From positions 2,790,001 through 2,854,000 of the forward strand of contig NZ_CP102250.1 in assembly GCF_025144995.1 (NCBI RefSeq): a stretch of DNA of 64,000 nt, in the 5' to 3' direction. Position numbers and translations under genes: made by a program. Under the pieces are notes generated by a model. The model was not told where the DNA came from and did no database searches. It was given only the letters and a program-made list of their open reading frames with translations. Source of the DNA: Alistipes indistinctus YIT 12060 (GTDB lineage Bacteria > Bacteroidota > Bacteroidia > Bacteroidales > Rikenellaceae). Positions 18,584 through 27,224 of this stretch are shown in pieces; the first letter of the stretch is position 1; every line of letters starts with the position of its first letter.

Positions 18584-19560
18584 TGAAACTTAACTCTTGG
18601 CAAAAAGTACAATACCGCCTGCTGTGGTGGAGTTGCCGTGCGGTAGGGCTGTTGCCCGAACGCGTGCTGTACTTTTGTCTCGGGGGATTGATCCGCTTGA
18701 TCCTATACCGGCTTGTGCGTTACCGCCGGCAGGTCGTGCGTACCAACCTGGCCCATTCCTTCCCGGAGAAGAGCGAGGCTGAGCGCCGGGAAATCGAACG
18801 CAAGTTTTACCATCACCTTTCCGAAGTATTTGTCGATACGATTCTGTTGGCATCGATCAGCCGCAAGCGCATCTGTGAACGCATGGTCTACTCCAATGTG
18901 GAGGAAGTCGAGGCCGCCATGTCCGGACGCAGCTGGATCTCCGCCATGTCTCATTTCGGTTCCTGGGAGCTGACCATCAATTATGTCTGTCATACCGATC
19001 ATAACGTATTGGCCGTTTATCGTCCGTTGCACAACCGGGTTTTCGACCGATTTTATCACGAGGCCCGTTCGCGTTTCGGGACGCAGCCCGTGGCGATGAA
19101 CGATACTTTGCGCGAGGTGATCCGGGGGCATCGTCCGGGAGAACGTCCGGTCATTGTTGCGATGATCGCCGACCAGACGCCGCCGGTGGAGGAGATCAAG
19201 CATTGGTTCCGGTTTCTGAACCAGGATACACCGTTTTTCTCGGGTCTGGAAAAAATCTCCACGCGTTTCGGGATGCCGGTCTATTTCATGTATATCCGCA
19301 AGTGTGCACCGCATTGTTATGATGCTGAGCTGCAGCTGATCTATGACGGTAAGGAGCACCTTGAAGAGTATGAATTGACACGGCGCTATATCGACAAGCT
19401 CGAGATGATGATCCGGGAGTCTCCCGAATTGTGGATGTGGTCGCACAAGCGGTGGAAACATTCGCGCGAGAGCGTGGCTCGTCACCGCGAATCCGTAAGG
19501 AAAGCCGCTGCAGAGAAAAAACTTACTGCCGGACAAAAGATATCCACCAAGGGGATCTGA
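18583..19560 (+). CDS. lipid A biosynthesis lysophospholipid acyltransferase (LpxL/HtrB family)
   Basis: The 325-residue enzyme transfers a fatty acyl chain onto a lipid A precursor at the inner membrane. The catalytic HX4E motif appears as MSHFGSWELTIN (about 119-130), and a second block PVIVAMIADQTPPVEE (about 184-199) is typical of the family. A hydrophobic N-terminal helix (about 8-45) anchors it to the membrane. The ATG at 18583 shares its A with the preceding TGA; a TTG one codon earlier is unlikely. The C-terminus is basic. It is the last gene of the overlapping run from 14510. Confidence 0.93.
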   Translation: MKLNSWQKVQYRLLWWSCRAVGLLPERVLYFCLGGLIRLILYRLVRYRRQVVRTNLAHSFPEKSEAERREIERKFYHHLSEVFVDTILLASISRKRICERMVYSNVEEVEAAMSGRSWISAMSHFGSWELTINYVCHTDHNVLAVYRPLHNRVFDRFYHEARSRFGTQPVAMNDTLREVIRGHRPGERPVIVAMIADQTPPVEEIKHWFRFLNQDTPFFSGLEKISTRFGMPVYFMYIRKCAPHCYDAELQLIYDGKEHLEEYELTRRYIDKLEMMIRESPELWMWSHKRWKHSRESVARHRESVRKAAAEKKLTAGQKISTKGI

Positions 19561-19648
19561 TATAACACCCGATAGCATTTGGCATATTTGGCAATGCCGC
19601 ACACAAGGCCTGCACAGTTAACTTTTCGATCAACTTGCACCTCATCTT

Positions 19649-20656
19649 ATGGAAATTAAGATCGTCATCCTGAACTGGAACGGACGCGCCCACCTCGAGC
19701 GTTTCCTGCCCTCTGTCGTGTCGCACAGTACCGGAGCTTCGGTCGTGGTGGCCGACAACGGATCGGACGACGATTCGGCGGCGTTCCTGCGCAAGCACTA
19801 TCCACAGGTGGAGTTGCTGCTGCTCGATAAGAATTACGGCTATGCCGAAGGGTATAACCGGGCGTTGGAGCAGGTCGCGGCCGACTGTTACGTACTGCTG
19901 AACTCCGATGTCGAAGTGGAAGAGGGATGGCTCGGTCCGCTGGCGGAACTGATGGCTTCCGATGAACGGATTGCGGCCCTCGCCCCGAAAATCCTTTCGT
20001 ACGACCGCCCCGGCTATTTCGAGTATGCGGGAGCCAGCGGCGGATTTCTCGATGCATTCGGTTATCCGTTCTGCCGCGGGCGTATCCTCGATACGATCGA
20101 GCAGGACGACGGACAGTACGATACTTCCCGCGACGTGTTTTGGGCCTCGGGCGCCTGCATGATGGTGCGGGCCGATGTTTTCCGGAAGCTGGGCGGTTTC
20201 GACGGCGATTTCTTCGCGCATATGGAAGAGATCGACTTTTGCTGGCGCGCGCAGCTGGCCGGTTACCGGATCATGGTCGAGCCCCGCAGCCGGGTATTCC
20301 ACCTCGGCGGCGGGACATTGCCCAATAACAGTCCGCGCAAGCTTTACCTCAATTACCGCAACAACCTGTCGATGCTCTATAAAAACCTGTCGAAGCGTAC
20401 GTTATGGCCGCTGCTCTTTACGAGGATGGTGCTCGACGGGATGTCCGCATTCGTTTTTCTGATGCAGGGCAGGCGGGATTTTTTCAAGGTGGTGTTCCGT
20501 TCGCACATGGATTTTTACAAGATCCTCGGCATGCTTCGCGCCAAACGCCGTGCGATCCAGCGCGACCGGACGGGGTCGGCTGCCGGGAACATCTACCGCG
20601 GCAGCATCATCCTGCGGCATGCTCTGGGCCGCCGTACGTTCGGCCGGATGATGTGA
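19649..20656 (+). CDS. glycosyltransferase family 2 (rhamnosyltransferase-like)
   Basis: The 335-residue protein has a GT-A fold with the N-terminal nucleotide-binding start VILNWNGRAHLERFLPS (6-22), the metal-binding LLNSDVEVEEGWL (about 87-99) in place of a plain DXD, and the acceptor-region FFAHMEEIDFCWRAQLAGYR (about 188-207). A membrane-associated hydrophobic stretch lies near 255-275. Such enzymes usually build surface polysaccharide; donor and acceptor are not predictable. It stands 88 bases after the acyltransferase, and no promoter was found in that gap, so it may be co-transcribed with it. The stretch 20657-20783 has no feature. Confidence 0.92.
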   Translation: MEIKIVILNWNGRAHLERFLPSVVSHSTGASVVVADNGSDDDSAAFLRKHYPQVELLLLDKNYGYAEGYNRALEQVAADCYVLLNSDVEVEEGWLGPLAELMASDERIAALAPKILSYDRPGYFEYAGASGGFLDAFGYPFCRGRILDTIEQDDGQYDTSRDVFWASGACMMVRADVFRKLGGFDGDFFAHMEEIDFCWRAQLAGYRIMVEPRSRVFHLGGGTLPNNSPRKLYLNYRNNLSMLYKNLSKRTLWPLLFTRMVLDGMSAFVFLMQGRRDFFKVVFRSHMDFYKILGMLRAKRRAIQRDRTGSAAGNIYRGSIILRHALGRRTFGRMM

Positions 20657-20783
20657 TCATCGCGTCTGCGCCCGGCTATCGTTGCGGCGGTTTTTCTGTG
20701 TTTTGTTGTGGTTCCGTTTCCGGCATTGCTCCGGGAACTGGCTTGTAAGGCGCGGAAGATTGTTCGGAAGGCTTCGGGAGCCC

Positions 20784-20960
20784 TTAATTTCCCAATTTCG
20801 TGCCCCAATAAACCATCAGGTAGCCGAAGAAAACCATCAGGATAAAAATCAGCGCAAAAAGCAGCATATTTTTGACGACGGTCGATTTTTTCTGTTCCGG
20901 ATCCGGTGCGGTGTGTTCTCGGATCAGTTCTTCCTCTTCCGGGGTGAGTGGCTTAGGCAT
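20784..20960 (-). CDS. 58-residue single-span membrane protein
   Basis: A short gene reads leftward from the ATG at 20960 to a TAA at 20784-20786. The product starts MPKPLTPEEEELIREH, has a charged cytosolic part of about 30 residues, then one hydrophobic span (NMLLFALIFILMVFFGYLMV, about 31-50) and ends YWGTKLGN. Its start overlaps the last 8 bases of the M20 peptidase gene, which suggests translational coupling. I do not recognise the family. Acidic head and single span suggest a small inner-membrane factor. The intact frame, good start context and clean hydrophobic span support it being real. Confidence 0.7.
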   Translation of the reverse strand: MPKPLTPEEEELIREHTAPDPEQKKSTVVKNMLLFALIFILMVFFGYLMVYWGTKLGN

Positions 20961-22341
20961 GGCTTTTCAGGATTGCGGCGAAATGACGGTGAAAGCGGGC
21001 GATCGTATCGATGCCCCGGTAGAAATTTTCGAGGGCATAGCTCTCATTGGGAGAATGGATCGCATCTTGGTCAAGGCCGAAGCCGAGCAGTACCGATTTA
21101 AGGCCCAATACTTTTTCAAATGTGCTGATGATCGGGATGCTGCCGCCTGAATAATAGGGCAGCGGCTCTTTGCCGAAAGTCTCCTCGACGGCTGCGGCTG
21201 CTGCCCGGTAGGCAGGCAGGTCGGTAGGGGTGAGGTAGGGGTATCCCCCGTGCAAGGCCCGTACATTTACGCTTACGCCCGCAGGTGCGAGCGCCTGCAT
21301 GTACTCTTCGAACAGCCGGGCGATTTGCCGGTAATCCTGGTCGGGCACCAGTCGCATCGAGATTTTCGCGCAGGCTTTCGACGGGATGACCGTTTTGGTC
21401 CCTTCGCCGGTGTAGCCGCTCCAGATACCGTTGACGTCGAGCGACGGGCGGATTCCTGTGCGTTCCATCGTCGTGTAACCTGTCTCGCCCTGGGTTGAGC
21501 GGATGCCCAGTCCTTTGCGGTAGGCCGCTTCACAGAAAGGCGCTTTGCCGAAGGCTTCACGCTCGGCGGGTGTCAGTTCGCGCACGGTATCGTAAAAGTG
21601 CGGGATCGTGATGCGGCCCTCTTCGTCGGTCAGTGCGGCGATCAGCCTGGCCAGCACATTGGCCGGATTGGCCACGGCCCCGCCGTACAGTCCCGAATGC
21701 AGCTCTTTGTTCGGTCCGGTCACCTCGATTTCCATATAACACAGTCCGCGCAGGCCGCAGGTGATCGACGGGGTTTTCCACCCCAGCAGGCTCGTGTCCG
21801 AGACGAGGATCACATCTGCCTTGAGCAGTTCCTGGTGTTCGGTACACCATTTTCCAAGGCTGGCCGAACCGATCTCCTCTTCGCCTTCGAGCATGAATTT
21901 GAGGTTGCACGGGAGCGTGCCGGTGGCGAGCATCGCCTCCATCGCCTTGAGGTGCATGTAGGATTGCCCTTTATCGTCGTTCGCTCCACGGGCCCAGATA
22001 CGCCCTTCCCGGATGACCGGATCGAACGGGCCGTTCGTCCATTCACCGGCAGGATCGACGGGCATGACATCGTAGTGACCGTATACGAGTACGGTCGGGG
22101 CTGCCGGGTCGGCCGTTTTTTCGGCATAGACGACCGGATTGCCGTCGGTGGACATCACTTCGGCCCGGTCGGCTCCCGAGCGAAGCAGTGCATCGCACAG
22201 CCACTCCGCGCAGCGGAGCATATCGGGGGCATGCGCACTTTCGGCGCTGATCGACGGGATGCGCAGCAGTTCGGAGAGCTCCTCGACGAAGCGCTGTCCG
22301 TTTTCACGGATGTATTGTTGTACGGCGTTTTCGGCGGACAT
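20953..22341 (-). CDS. M20 family dipeptidase
   Basis: The 462-residue enzyme is a zinc-dependent M20/ArgE-DapE peptidase of the carnosinase-like (M20A/F) group, cleaving dipeptides in the cytoplasm. The metal site is visible as LVYGHYDVMPVD (about 86-97), ARGANDDKGQ (about 116-125), MLEGEEEIGS (about 150-159) and VSDT (about 178-181). The last metal ligand is the His in DAIHSPNESYALENF near the end. The start is set at the ATG at 22341 (MSAENAVQQYIREN); an earlier ATG at 22488 would add 49 residues without homology. No signal peptide is present. It is followed by an overlapping small membrane-protein gene. Confidence 0.93.
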   Translation of the reverse strand: MSAENAVQQYIRENGQRFVEELSELLRIPSISAESAHAPDMLRCAEWLCDALLRSGADRAEVMSTDGNPVVYAEKTADPAAPTVLVYGHYDVMPVDPAGEWTNGPFDPVIREGRIWARGANDDKGQSYMHLKAMEAMLATGTLPCNLKFMLEGEEEIGSASLGKWCTEHQELLKADVILVSDTSLLGWKTPSITCGLRGLCYMEIEVTGPNKELHSGLYGGAVANPANVLARLIAALTDEEGRITIPHFYDTVRELTPAEREAFGKAPFCEAAYRKGLGIRSTQGETGYTTMERTGIRPSLDVNGIWSGYTGEGTKTVIPSKACAKISMRLVPDQDYRQIARLFEEYMQALAPAGVSVNVRALHGGYPYLTPTDLPAYRAAAAAVEETFGKEPLPYYSGGSIPIISTFEKVLGLKSVLLGFGLDQDAIHSPNESYALENFYRGIDTIARFHRHFAAILKSHA

Positions 22342-22659
22342 GGCGTGACGGTTTGGTTTATGTGCGTAAGATAGCGATTTGCCGCCGGATTGCCAAACCG
22401 GCTTGTCCCGGGCGGGGCGACATGGCCGGTGTGCTATGCGGGCGTATGTATCGTAGGGTTGGCGGCGAAGTGTCTTAAAAATGGACACCCGTTGTTCGAT
22501 TCTTGGACACTTAGTCCGGACAGAATGTCCGGTGGATGCTTGTTCTGAGTAAATTGGCGACTTTGGTACGATAATGGTATAACATTACAGCAAACTCCAC
22601 TTTGCAGGTTTGATTCTGCTTCACAGTCGGATTTATATATAATTAATTGTTTTGGTTAA
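22342..22659. other. intergenic stretch with GTGTC/GGACAC repeats and a CCGGACA palindrome
   Basis: No gene is seen. AAGTGTC (22468-22474) is inverted as GACACTT (22506-22512), with another GGACAC between them (near 22483). CCGGACA (22516-22522) pairs with TGTCCGG (22526-22532). The right end, from 22620, is A+T-rich. Confidence 0.5.
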
Positions 22660-22697
22660 AACGAAGGCTTCTCCTGCTGGGCAGGGAAGCCTTCGTT
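22660..22697 (-). terminator. intrinsic terminator of glmM
   Basis: AACGAAGGCTTC (22660-22671) pairs perfectly with GAAGCCTTCGTT (22686-22697) with a 14-base loop. It lies 21 bases after the glmM stop, and TTTT follows on the minus strand. Confidence 0.85.
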
Positions 22698-22718
22698 GAA
22701 TTTGTGACGGGAGGTTTG

Positions 22719-24107
22719 TTACTTGGCCACGATTGCACGGATTTCGCCGATGATCTTTTCGGCGAGTGCATCGGCTGCCGCCTTGTCGCGGCTTTCGCTG
22801 TAAATGCGGATAATCGGTTCGGTATTCGATTTGCGCAGGTGCACCCATTCGGCGGGGAAATCGATTTTCACGCCGTCGATGTCGGTTACCTGTTCTCCGG
22901 CATATTTCGCCTTCATCTGTGCCAGAACCTTGTCTACGTCGATATCGGGCGTCAGTTCGATCTTGTTCTTTGAAATGTGGTATGCGGGATAGGTGGCCCG
23001 CAGTTGGGAAGCCTTCAGGCCGCTTTTGGCCAGCAGCGTCAGGAAGAGTACCACACCTACCAGTGCGTCGCGTCCGTAATGCAGTTCGGGATAGATCACC
23101 CCACCGTTGCCCTCGCCGCCGATCACGGCGGCGACCTCTTTCATTTTGGTTACTACGTTTACTTCGCCGACTGCCGCCGCCGCATATTTGCAACCGTGCT
23201 TCTCGGTTACGTCCTTCAGGGCGCGTGACGAGCTGAGGTTCGAAACCGTCGCTCCTTTGGTGTGTGTCAGGACATAGTCGGCCACCGCCACCAGCGTGTA
23301 TTCTTCTCCGAACATCGTCCCGTCTTCGCACACAAGCGCCAGCCGGTCGACGTCGGGATCGACGATGATGCCCAGATCGGCTTTTTCGGCCGGAACGCGT
23401 GCCGAAATTTCGGTCAGGTTTTCCGGGATCGGTTCGGGATTGTGGGCGAAATTACCGTCGGGCGTGCAGTTCAGCTCGACTACTTCGACGCCCATCTCGC
23501 GCAGCAGTTTCGGAATCACTACGCCGCCAACGGAGTTTACCGCATCGACTACCACCTTGAATTTGGCTTTGCGTACCGCATCGAGGTCAGCCAGCTTGAG
23601 TGCCAGCGCACCGCGGATGTGTTCGTCGTTGTAGCTGCTGCGTTCGATGACGCGACCGATCCGGTCGATTTCCGGATAGGCCGATACGCCTGCTTGGGCC
23701 AGTGCCAATACTTTTTTCCCTTCCGCATCGTTGAGGAATTCGCCGTGCGAATTGAGCAGTTTGAGCGCATTCCATTGTTTCGGGTTGTGGCTGGCGGTAA
23801 GAATAATGCCGCCGTCGGCCTGCTTGCCGGTAACGGCCAGTTCGACCGTGGGGGTGGTGGCCAGTCCGATATTGATGACATCCACCCCGCAGCCGCAGAG
23901 CGTACCTTCGACGATCGCGGCGGCCATTTCGCCCGAGAGGCGCGCATCGCGGCCGATTACGACCTTCAGCCGGCGTCCCGGATGCTCTCCTTTGAGCCAT
24001 TCGGCATAAGCCGATGTGAATTTTACGAGATCCAGCGGGGTGAGGTTGTCGCCGGCCGCTCCGCCGATGGTTCCGCGAATACCGGAAATGGATTTAATCA
24101 GTGTCAT
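22719..24107 (-). CDS. glmM: phosphoglucosamine mutase
   Basis: GlmM interconverts glucosamine-6-phosphate and glucosamine-1-phosphate on the way to UDP-GlcNAc for peptidoglycan and lipid A. The 462-residue protein shows the phosphoserine loop ILTASHNPKQWN with Ser106, the metal loop VDPDVDRLA (about 241-249), the sugar-binding EGNGG segment (about 321-325) and the phosphate-binding RKSNTEPIIRIYSES near the C-terminus. The ATG at 24107 gives MTLIKSISGIRGTIGG, the conserved start; an upstream in-frame ATG at 24209 is rejected. A weak promoter (TTTG-N19-TTAATTTA, 24126-24156, minus strand) precedes it. It is divergent from the nucleoside phosphorylase gene, 49 bases away. Confidence 0.93.
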   Translation of the reverse strand: MTLIKSISGIRGTIGGAAGDNLTPLDLVKFTSAYAEWLKGEHPGRRLKVVIGRDARLSGEMAAAIVEGTLCGCGVDVINIGLATTPTVELAVTGKQADGGIILTASHNPKQWNALKLLNSHGEFLNDAEGKKVLALAQAGVSAYPEIDRIGRVIERSSYNDEHIRGALALKLADLDAVRKAKFKVVVDAVNSVGGVVIPKLLREMGVEVVELNCTPDGNFAHNPEPIPENLTEISARVPAEKADLGIIVDPDVDRLALVCEDGTMFGEEYTLVAVADYVLTHTKGATVSNLSSSRALKDVTEKHGCKYAAAAVGEVNVVTKMKEVAAVIGGEGNGGVIYPELHYGRDALVGVVLFLTLLAKSGLKASQLRATYPAYHISKNKIELTPDIDVDKVLAQMKAKYAGEQVTDIDGVKIDFPAEWVHLRKSNTEPIIRIYSESRDKAAADALAEKIIGEIRAIVAK

Positions 24108-24156
24108 ACCGTATGAAATTTCGCGTAAATTAATTACTTTTATATCAATAAACAAA

Positions 24157-25050
24157 ATGAAAATATCCCCATACATGAGACAAATAGCCCCCTCCGAGCT
24201 GATAATCAACAGCGACGGCTCGATCTTTCATCTGCACCTGCGTCCGGGCCAGTTGGCGACGACCATCATCCTGGTGGGCGACCCGGGCCGTGTGCGCCAG
24301 GTTTCGTCCCATTTCGAGCGGATTGAGGCCGAAGCGGCCAACCGGGAGTTCACAACCGTCACCGGGACCTATAAAGGCAAACGGATGAGCGTCGTTTCGA
24401 CCGGGATCGGTACCGATAATATCGACATCGTCGTCAATGAAATCGACGCGTTGTTCAATATCGACTTCGGGACGCGTACCGTGAAGGAGGAGAAGACTTC
24501 TCTGACGTTGGTGCGTCTGGGCACCTGCGGTTCGATCACGCCCGATCTTCGGATCGGGGATTTGATTCTTTCCCGTATTTCGGTCGGTTTCGACGGACTC
24601 TTGAATTATTACCACGGCCGCAATGAAATCTGCGAACTGGAAATCGAACAGGCTTTCATGGAACACACGGGATGGGGACGCCTGCTGACAGCGCCCTATT
24701 TCATCCGTTGTTCTGAAATGCTGGCAAAACTTTTTGCCGACACGACCGTCGAAGGCATGACGATCTCCGCCCCGGGATTTTATGCTCCCCAGGGGCGCTA
24801 CCTGCGCCTCCGGCCGGCCGATCCGGAACTGAACGGGAAGATCGAAAGGTTCGAGTACCAGGGGCACCGTTTTACCAATTTCGAAATGGAAGGCTCGGCC
24901 TTGGCGGGATTGTCGCGGTTGCTGGGGCACGAGGCGACGACCATCTGTACGGTGATAGCCCAGCGCGTCGCGCTCGGCATGGAGCCCGATTACCGTCCGT
25001 TTGTTGATAAGATGATTGCAATGTCTTTGGAAAAGCTTTCGCAAATTTGA
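24157..25050 (+). CDS. nucleoside phosphorylase (uridine phosphorylase-like)
   Basis: The 297-residue cytoplasmic enzyme belongs to the PNP/UDP family, which splits nucleosides with phosphate for salvage. Motifs seen are the phosphate-binding ILVGDPGRVRQVS (about 38-50), VSTGIGTDNIDIVVNE (about 85-100), VRLGTCGSI (about 122-130) and the base-binding TNFEMEGSALAGLSRL (about 240-255). The ATG at 24157 gives MKISPYMRQIAPSEL; longer versions starting at 24016 would run antisense through the glmM start and are rejected. Base specificity is not certain from sequence. It ends 88 bases before dnaN. Confidence 0.88.
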   Translation: MKISPYMRQIAPSELIINSDGSIFHLHLRPGQLATTIILVGDPGRVRQVSSHFERIEAEAANREFTTVTGTYKGKRMSVVSTGIGTDNIDIVVNEIDALFNIDFGTRTVKEEKTSLTLVRLGTCGSITPDLRIGDLILSRISVGFDGLLNYYHGRNEICELEIEQAFMEHTGWGRLLTAPYFIRCSEMLAKLFADTTVEGMTISAPGFYAPQGRYLRLRPADPELNGKIERFEYQGHRFTNFEMEGSALAGLSRLLGHEATTICTVIAQRVALGMEPDYRPFVDKMIAMSLEKLSQI

Positions 25051-25060
25051 AAAATTGATT

Positions 25061-25068
25061 TACCTTTG
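25061..25068 (+). promoter_or_regulatory. -7 element TACCTTTG for dnaN
   Basis: TACCTTTG matches TAnnTTTG and lies 70 bases before the dnaN ATG. A clear -33 box at the standard spacing is not seen. Confidence 0.5.
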
Positions 25069-25138
25069 AACGAGGCCGGGACCGGATGGTGATGTGGCCG
25101 GAATATTCAGTTAAGCAATAACATAATCAATAGAAAAT

Positions 25139-26266
25139 ATGAAATTCGTAGTATCTTCATCGGCCTTGCTGGGCCTGCTCCAGACGACCAATAAGGTAAT
25201 CAGCAGCAAGAATACGCTGCCCATTCTGGATTATTTTCTTTTCGACCTGAAAGAGGGCGTGCTGAAAATCACCGCTTCCGACCTCGAGACCACTTTGGTG
25301 GGAACGCTCGCGGTCGAAAACGTGGAGCGTGAAGGGCTGATCGCCGTACCGGTGAAGCTGATGCTCGATTCGCTCAAAGAGTTTTCCGAACAGCCGTTGA
25401 CTATCGAGGCGAACGAATCCACCTGGGAGATCGTCGTAAGCTGGAAGAGTGGCAAGCTGACGCTCCCCGGCACTTCGGGGCTGAGTTATCCGAACCTGCC
25501 CGAGTTGAACGCCGAAACCAAACAGAGCCTTGCGTTGGATGTCGATACGCTGATGGTAGGGATCAACAAAACGATTTTCGCCACGGCCGATGACGAACTG
25601 CGTCCGGTGATGAACGGCGTTTATATCAATCTCGAACCGCAGTCGGTAACTTTCGTGGCGACCGATGCGCACAAACTGGTGAAATATGCGTCCGAAACGG
25701 CAGCCGAAGCGACCGCTTCGTTCATCCTGCCGAAGAAACCTGCCAACCTGCTGCGCGGACTGCTGCCCAAAGAGGATGGCGAGATCACGGTCGAATTCGA
25801 TGATAAGAATGTGCTGTTCCGCCTGAAGAACCAGGTGCTGATCTGCCGCCTGATCGAGGGCAATTATCCCAATTACAACGCGGTGATCCCGGCCAATAAC
25901 CCCAACAAAGTGTTCGTCGACCGCCTCGAACTGCTCAATGCGATCCGCCGTGTAGCGGTCTGCTCGAACCAGTCGACCAACCTGATTAAACTCGATATCT
26001 CGAAGGGGACGATCAACCTGACGGCCCAGGACCTTGATTTTTCGGTTTCGGCCCAGGAGTCGCTGCCCTGCGATTACGAGGGTGAGGATATCGTGATCGG
26101 GTTCAAATCGACCTTCCTGATCGAGATATTGTCGAACATCGAGACCACCACGGTGCTTGTCGAGTTGGCCGATTCGACCCGTGCGGGCGTTTTCAAACCG
26201 GTTTACGACCAGCAGCCGAGCAACGATACGCTGATGCTGCTGATGCCGATGATGATTAACGCATAG
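25139..26266 (+). CDS. dnaN: DNA polymerase III subunit beta (sliding clamp)
   Basis: The 375-residue product is the ring-shaped processivity clamp that tethers DNA polymerase III to DNA. Three structurally repeated domains of about 120 residues each are evident. Conserved segments include MKFVVSSSALLGLLQTTNKV at the start, TLPILDYFLF, FVATDAHKLVKY (about 173-184) and the C-terminal LLMPMMINA. The length is normal. It is followed by an exonuclease gene after only 3 bases, so the clamp and a proofreading-type nuclease are co-transcribed. Neither dnaA nor recF is nearby, as is common in Bacteroidales. Confidence 0.97.
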   Translation: MKFVVSSSALLGLLQTTNKVISSKNTLPILDYFLFDLKEGVLKITASDLETTLVGTLAVENVEREGLIAVPVKLMLDSLKEFSEQPLTIEANESTWEIVVSWKSGKLTLPGTSGLSYPNLPELNAETKQSLALDVDTLMVGINKTIFATADDELRPVMNGVYINLEPQSVTFVATDAHKLVKYASETAAEATASFILPKKPANLLRGLLPKEDGEITVEFDDKNVLFRLKNQVLICRLIEGNYPNYNAVIPANNPNKVFVDRLELLNAIRRVAVCSNQSTNLIKLDISKGTINLTAQDLDFSVSAQESLPCDYEGEDIVIGFKSTFLIEILSNIETTTVLVELADSTRAGVFKPVYDQQPSNDTLMLLMPMMINA

Positions 26267-26269
26267 CGC

Positions 26270-27046
26270 ATGAAGCTGAACCTGACAAAGCCGATTGTTT
26301 TCCTCGATTTGGAAACTACCGGAGTCGATCCGGCCAAAGACCGGATCGTCGAGATTTCGTTGGCCAAAATAATGCCCGACGGGACTCGGGAGGTGAAAAC
26401 GCGCCGCCTCAATCCCGAAATGCACATTCCCGAGGCGGCCTCGGCTATTCACGGTATTTACGACAAGGATGTGGCCGATTGCCCGACTTTCCGAGAAGTC
26501 TCCAAATCATTGTGGAGTTATATCGAGGGGTGCGATTTCGGGGGCTATAACTCCAATAAGTTCGATATCCCGGTGCTGGTCGAGGAGTTTCTCCGCGCGG
26601 GCGTGGATATCGATCTGGACAAAAGCCGTTTTATCGACGTACAGAATATCTTCCATCGCATGGAGCAGCGCACGCTCGTGGCTGCCTACAAGTTCTATTG
26701 CGGTAAGGACCTCACAGAGGCGCATTCGGCCGAAGCCGATACGCTGGCTACTTATGAAGTGTTGCTTTCGCAGTTGGAGCGCTACGAAGAGTTGCAGAAC
26801 GATGTCGATTTCCTGGCCGAGTTCTCTTCCAGGTCGCAGAATGTCGATTTTGCTGGCCGTATCGTCTATGACGACAAAGGCGTGGAAGTGTTCAGTTTCG
26901 GTAAGCACAAGGGACGCTCGGTAGCCGAGGTGTTCCGGACCGAGCCGAGCTACTATTCGTGGATGATGAACGGCGATTTTCCGCTCCATACCAAAAAAGT
27001 CATCACTGCGATTCGTCTGCGCGAACTGAGCAGCAAGGAGCATTGA
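26270..27046 (+). CDS. 3'-5' exonuclease (DnaQ/epsilon type) with ExoX-like C-terminal domain
   Basis: Residues about 8-170 form a DEDD exonuclease domain: Exo I VFLDLETTGVD (10-20), Exo II around GYNSNKFDIPVL (about 94-105), and Exo III HSAEADTLATYEVL (about 150-163), of the DEDDh class. After a short linker, residues about 205-258 (VFSFGKHKGRSVAEVFRTEP) resemble the small C-terminal domain found on ExoX-like nucleases. The protein probably proofreads or trims DNA ends in the cytoplasm. It follows dnaN at a 3-base gap, which supports a replication role. It could be the main epsilon subunit or an accessory nuclease. Confidence 0.9.
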   Translation: MKLNLTKPIVFLDLETTGVDPAKDRIVEISLAKIMPDGTREVKTRRLNPEMHIPEAASAIHGIYDKDVADCPTFREVSKSLWSYIEGCDFGGYNSNKFDIPVLVEEFLRAGVDIDLDKSRFIDVQNIFHRMEQRTLVAAYKFYCGKDLTEAHSAEADTLATYEVLLSQLERYEELQNDVDFLAEFSSRSQNVDFAGRIVYDDKGVEVFSFGKHKGRSVAEVFRTEPSYYSWMMNGDFPLHTKKVITAIRLRELSSKEH

Positions 27047-27079
27047 TCTTCGTTGCCGCTCCTGGTCAATCCGGAAATA

Positions 27080-27126
27080 TGGTCGTAATCAAATGCCCCT
27101 TATGTAGGGGCATTTGATTACGACCA
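27080..27126. repeat. perfect 21-bp inverted repeat (hairpin) at the border of the fimbrial region
   Basis: The arms 27080-27100 and 27106-27126 are perfect reverse complements around the 5-base loop TATGT. No T-tract follows on either strand, so it is not a classical intrinsic terminator, though it sits between convergent transcription units. The rest of 27047-27224 holds nothing recognisable. Confidence 0.9.
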
Positions 27127-27224
27127 GTTTGGTCTTACGTTTAGGCGGAAAACATACCTCGTGGGATTGTCGTTTCACCTCATGCCGAGAAGGAGCACCG
27201 GAAGCAACGGAATGCCTCCCGTCG

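Noticed and set aside
25157-26452. 431-codon minus-strand frame opposite dnaN
   Set aside because: Antisense of dnaN and the exonuclease start; no recognisable protein.
27080-27126. Ordinary intrinsic terminator
   Set aside because: The stem is strong, but no T-tract follows on either strand; kept as an inverted repeat of unknown role.
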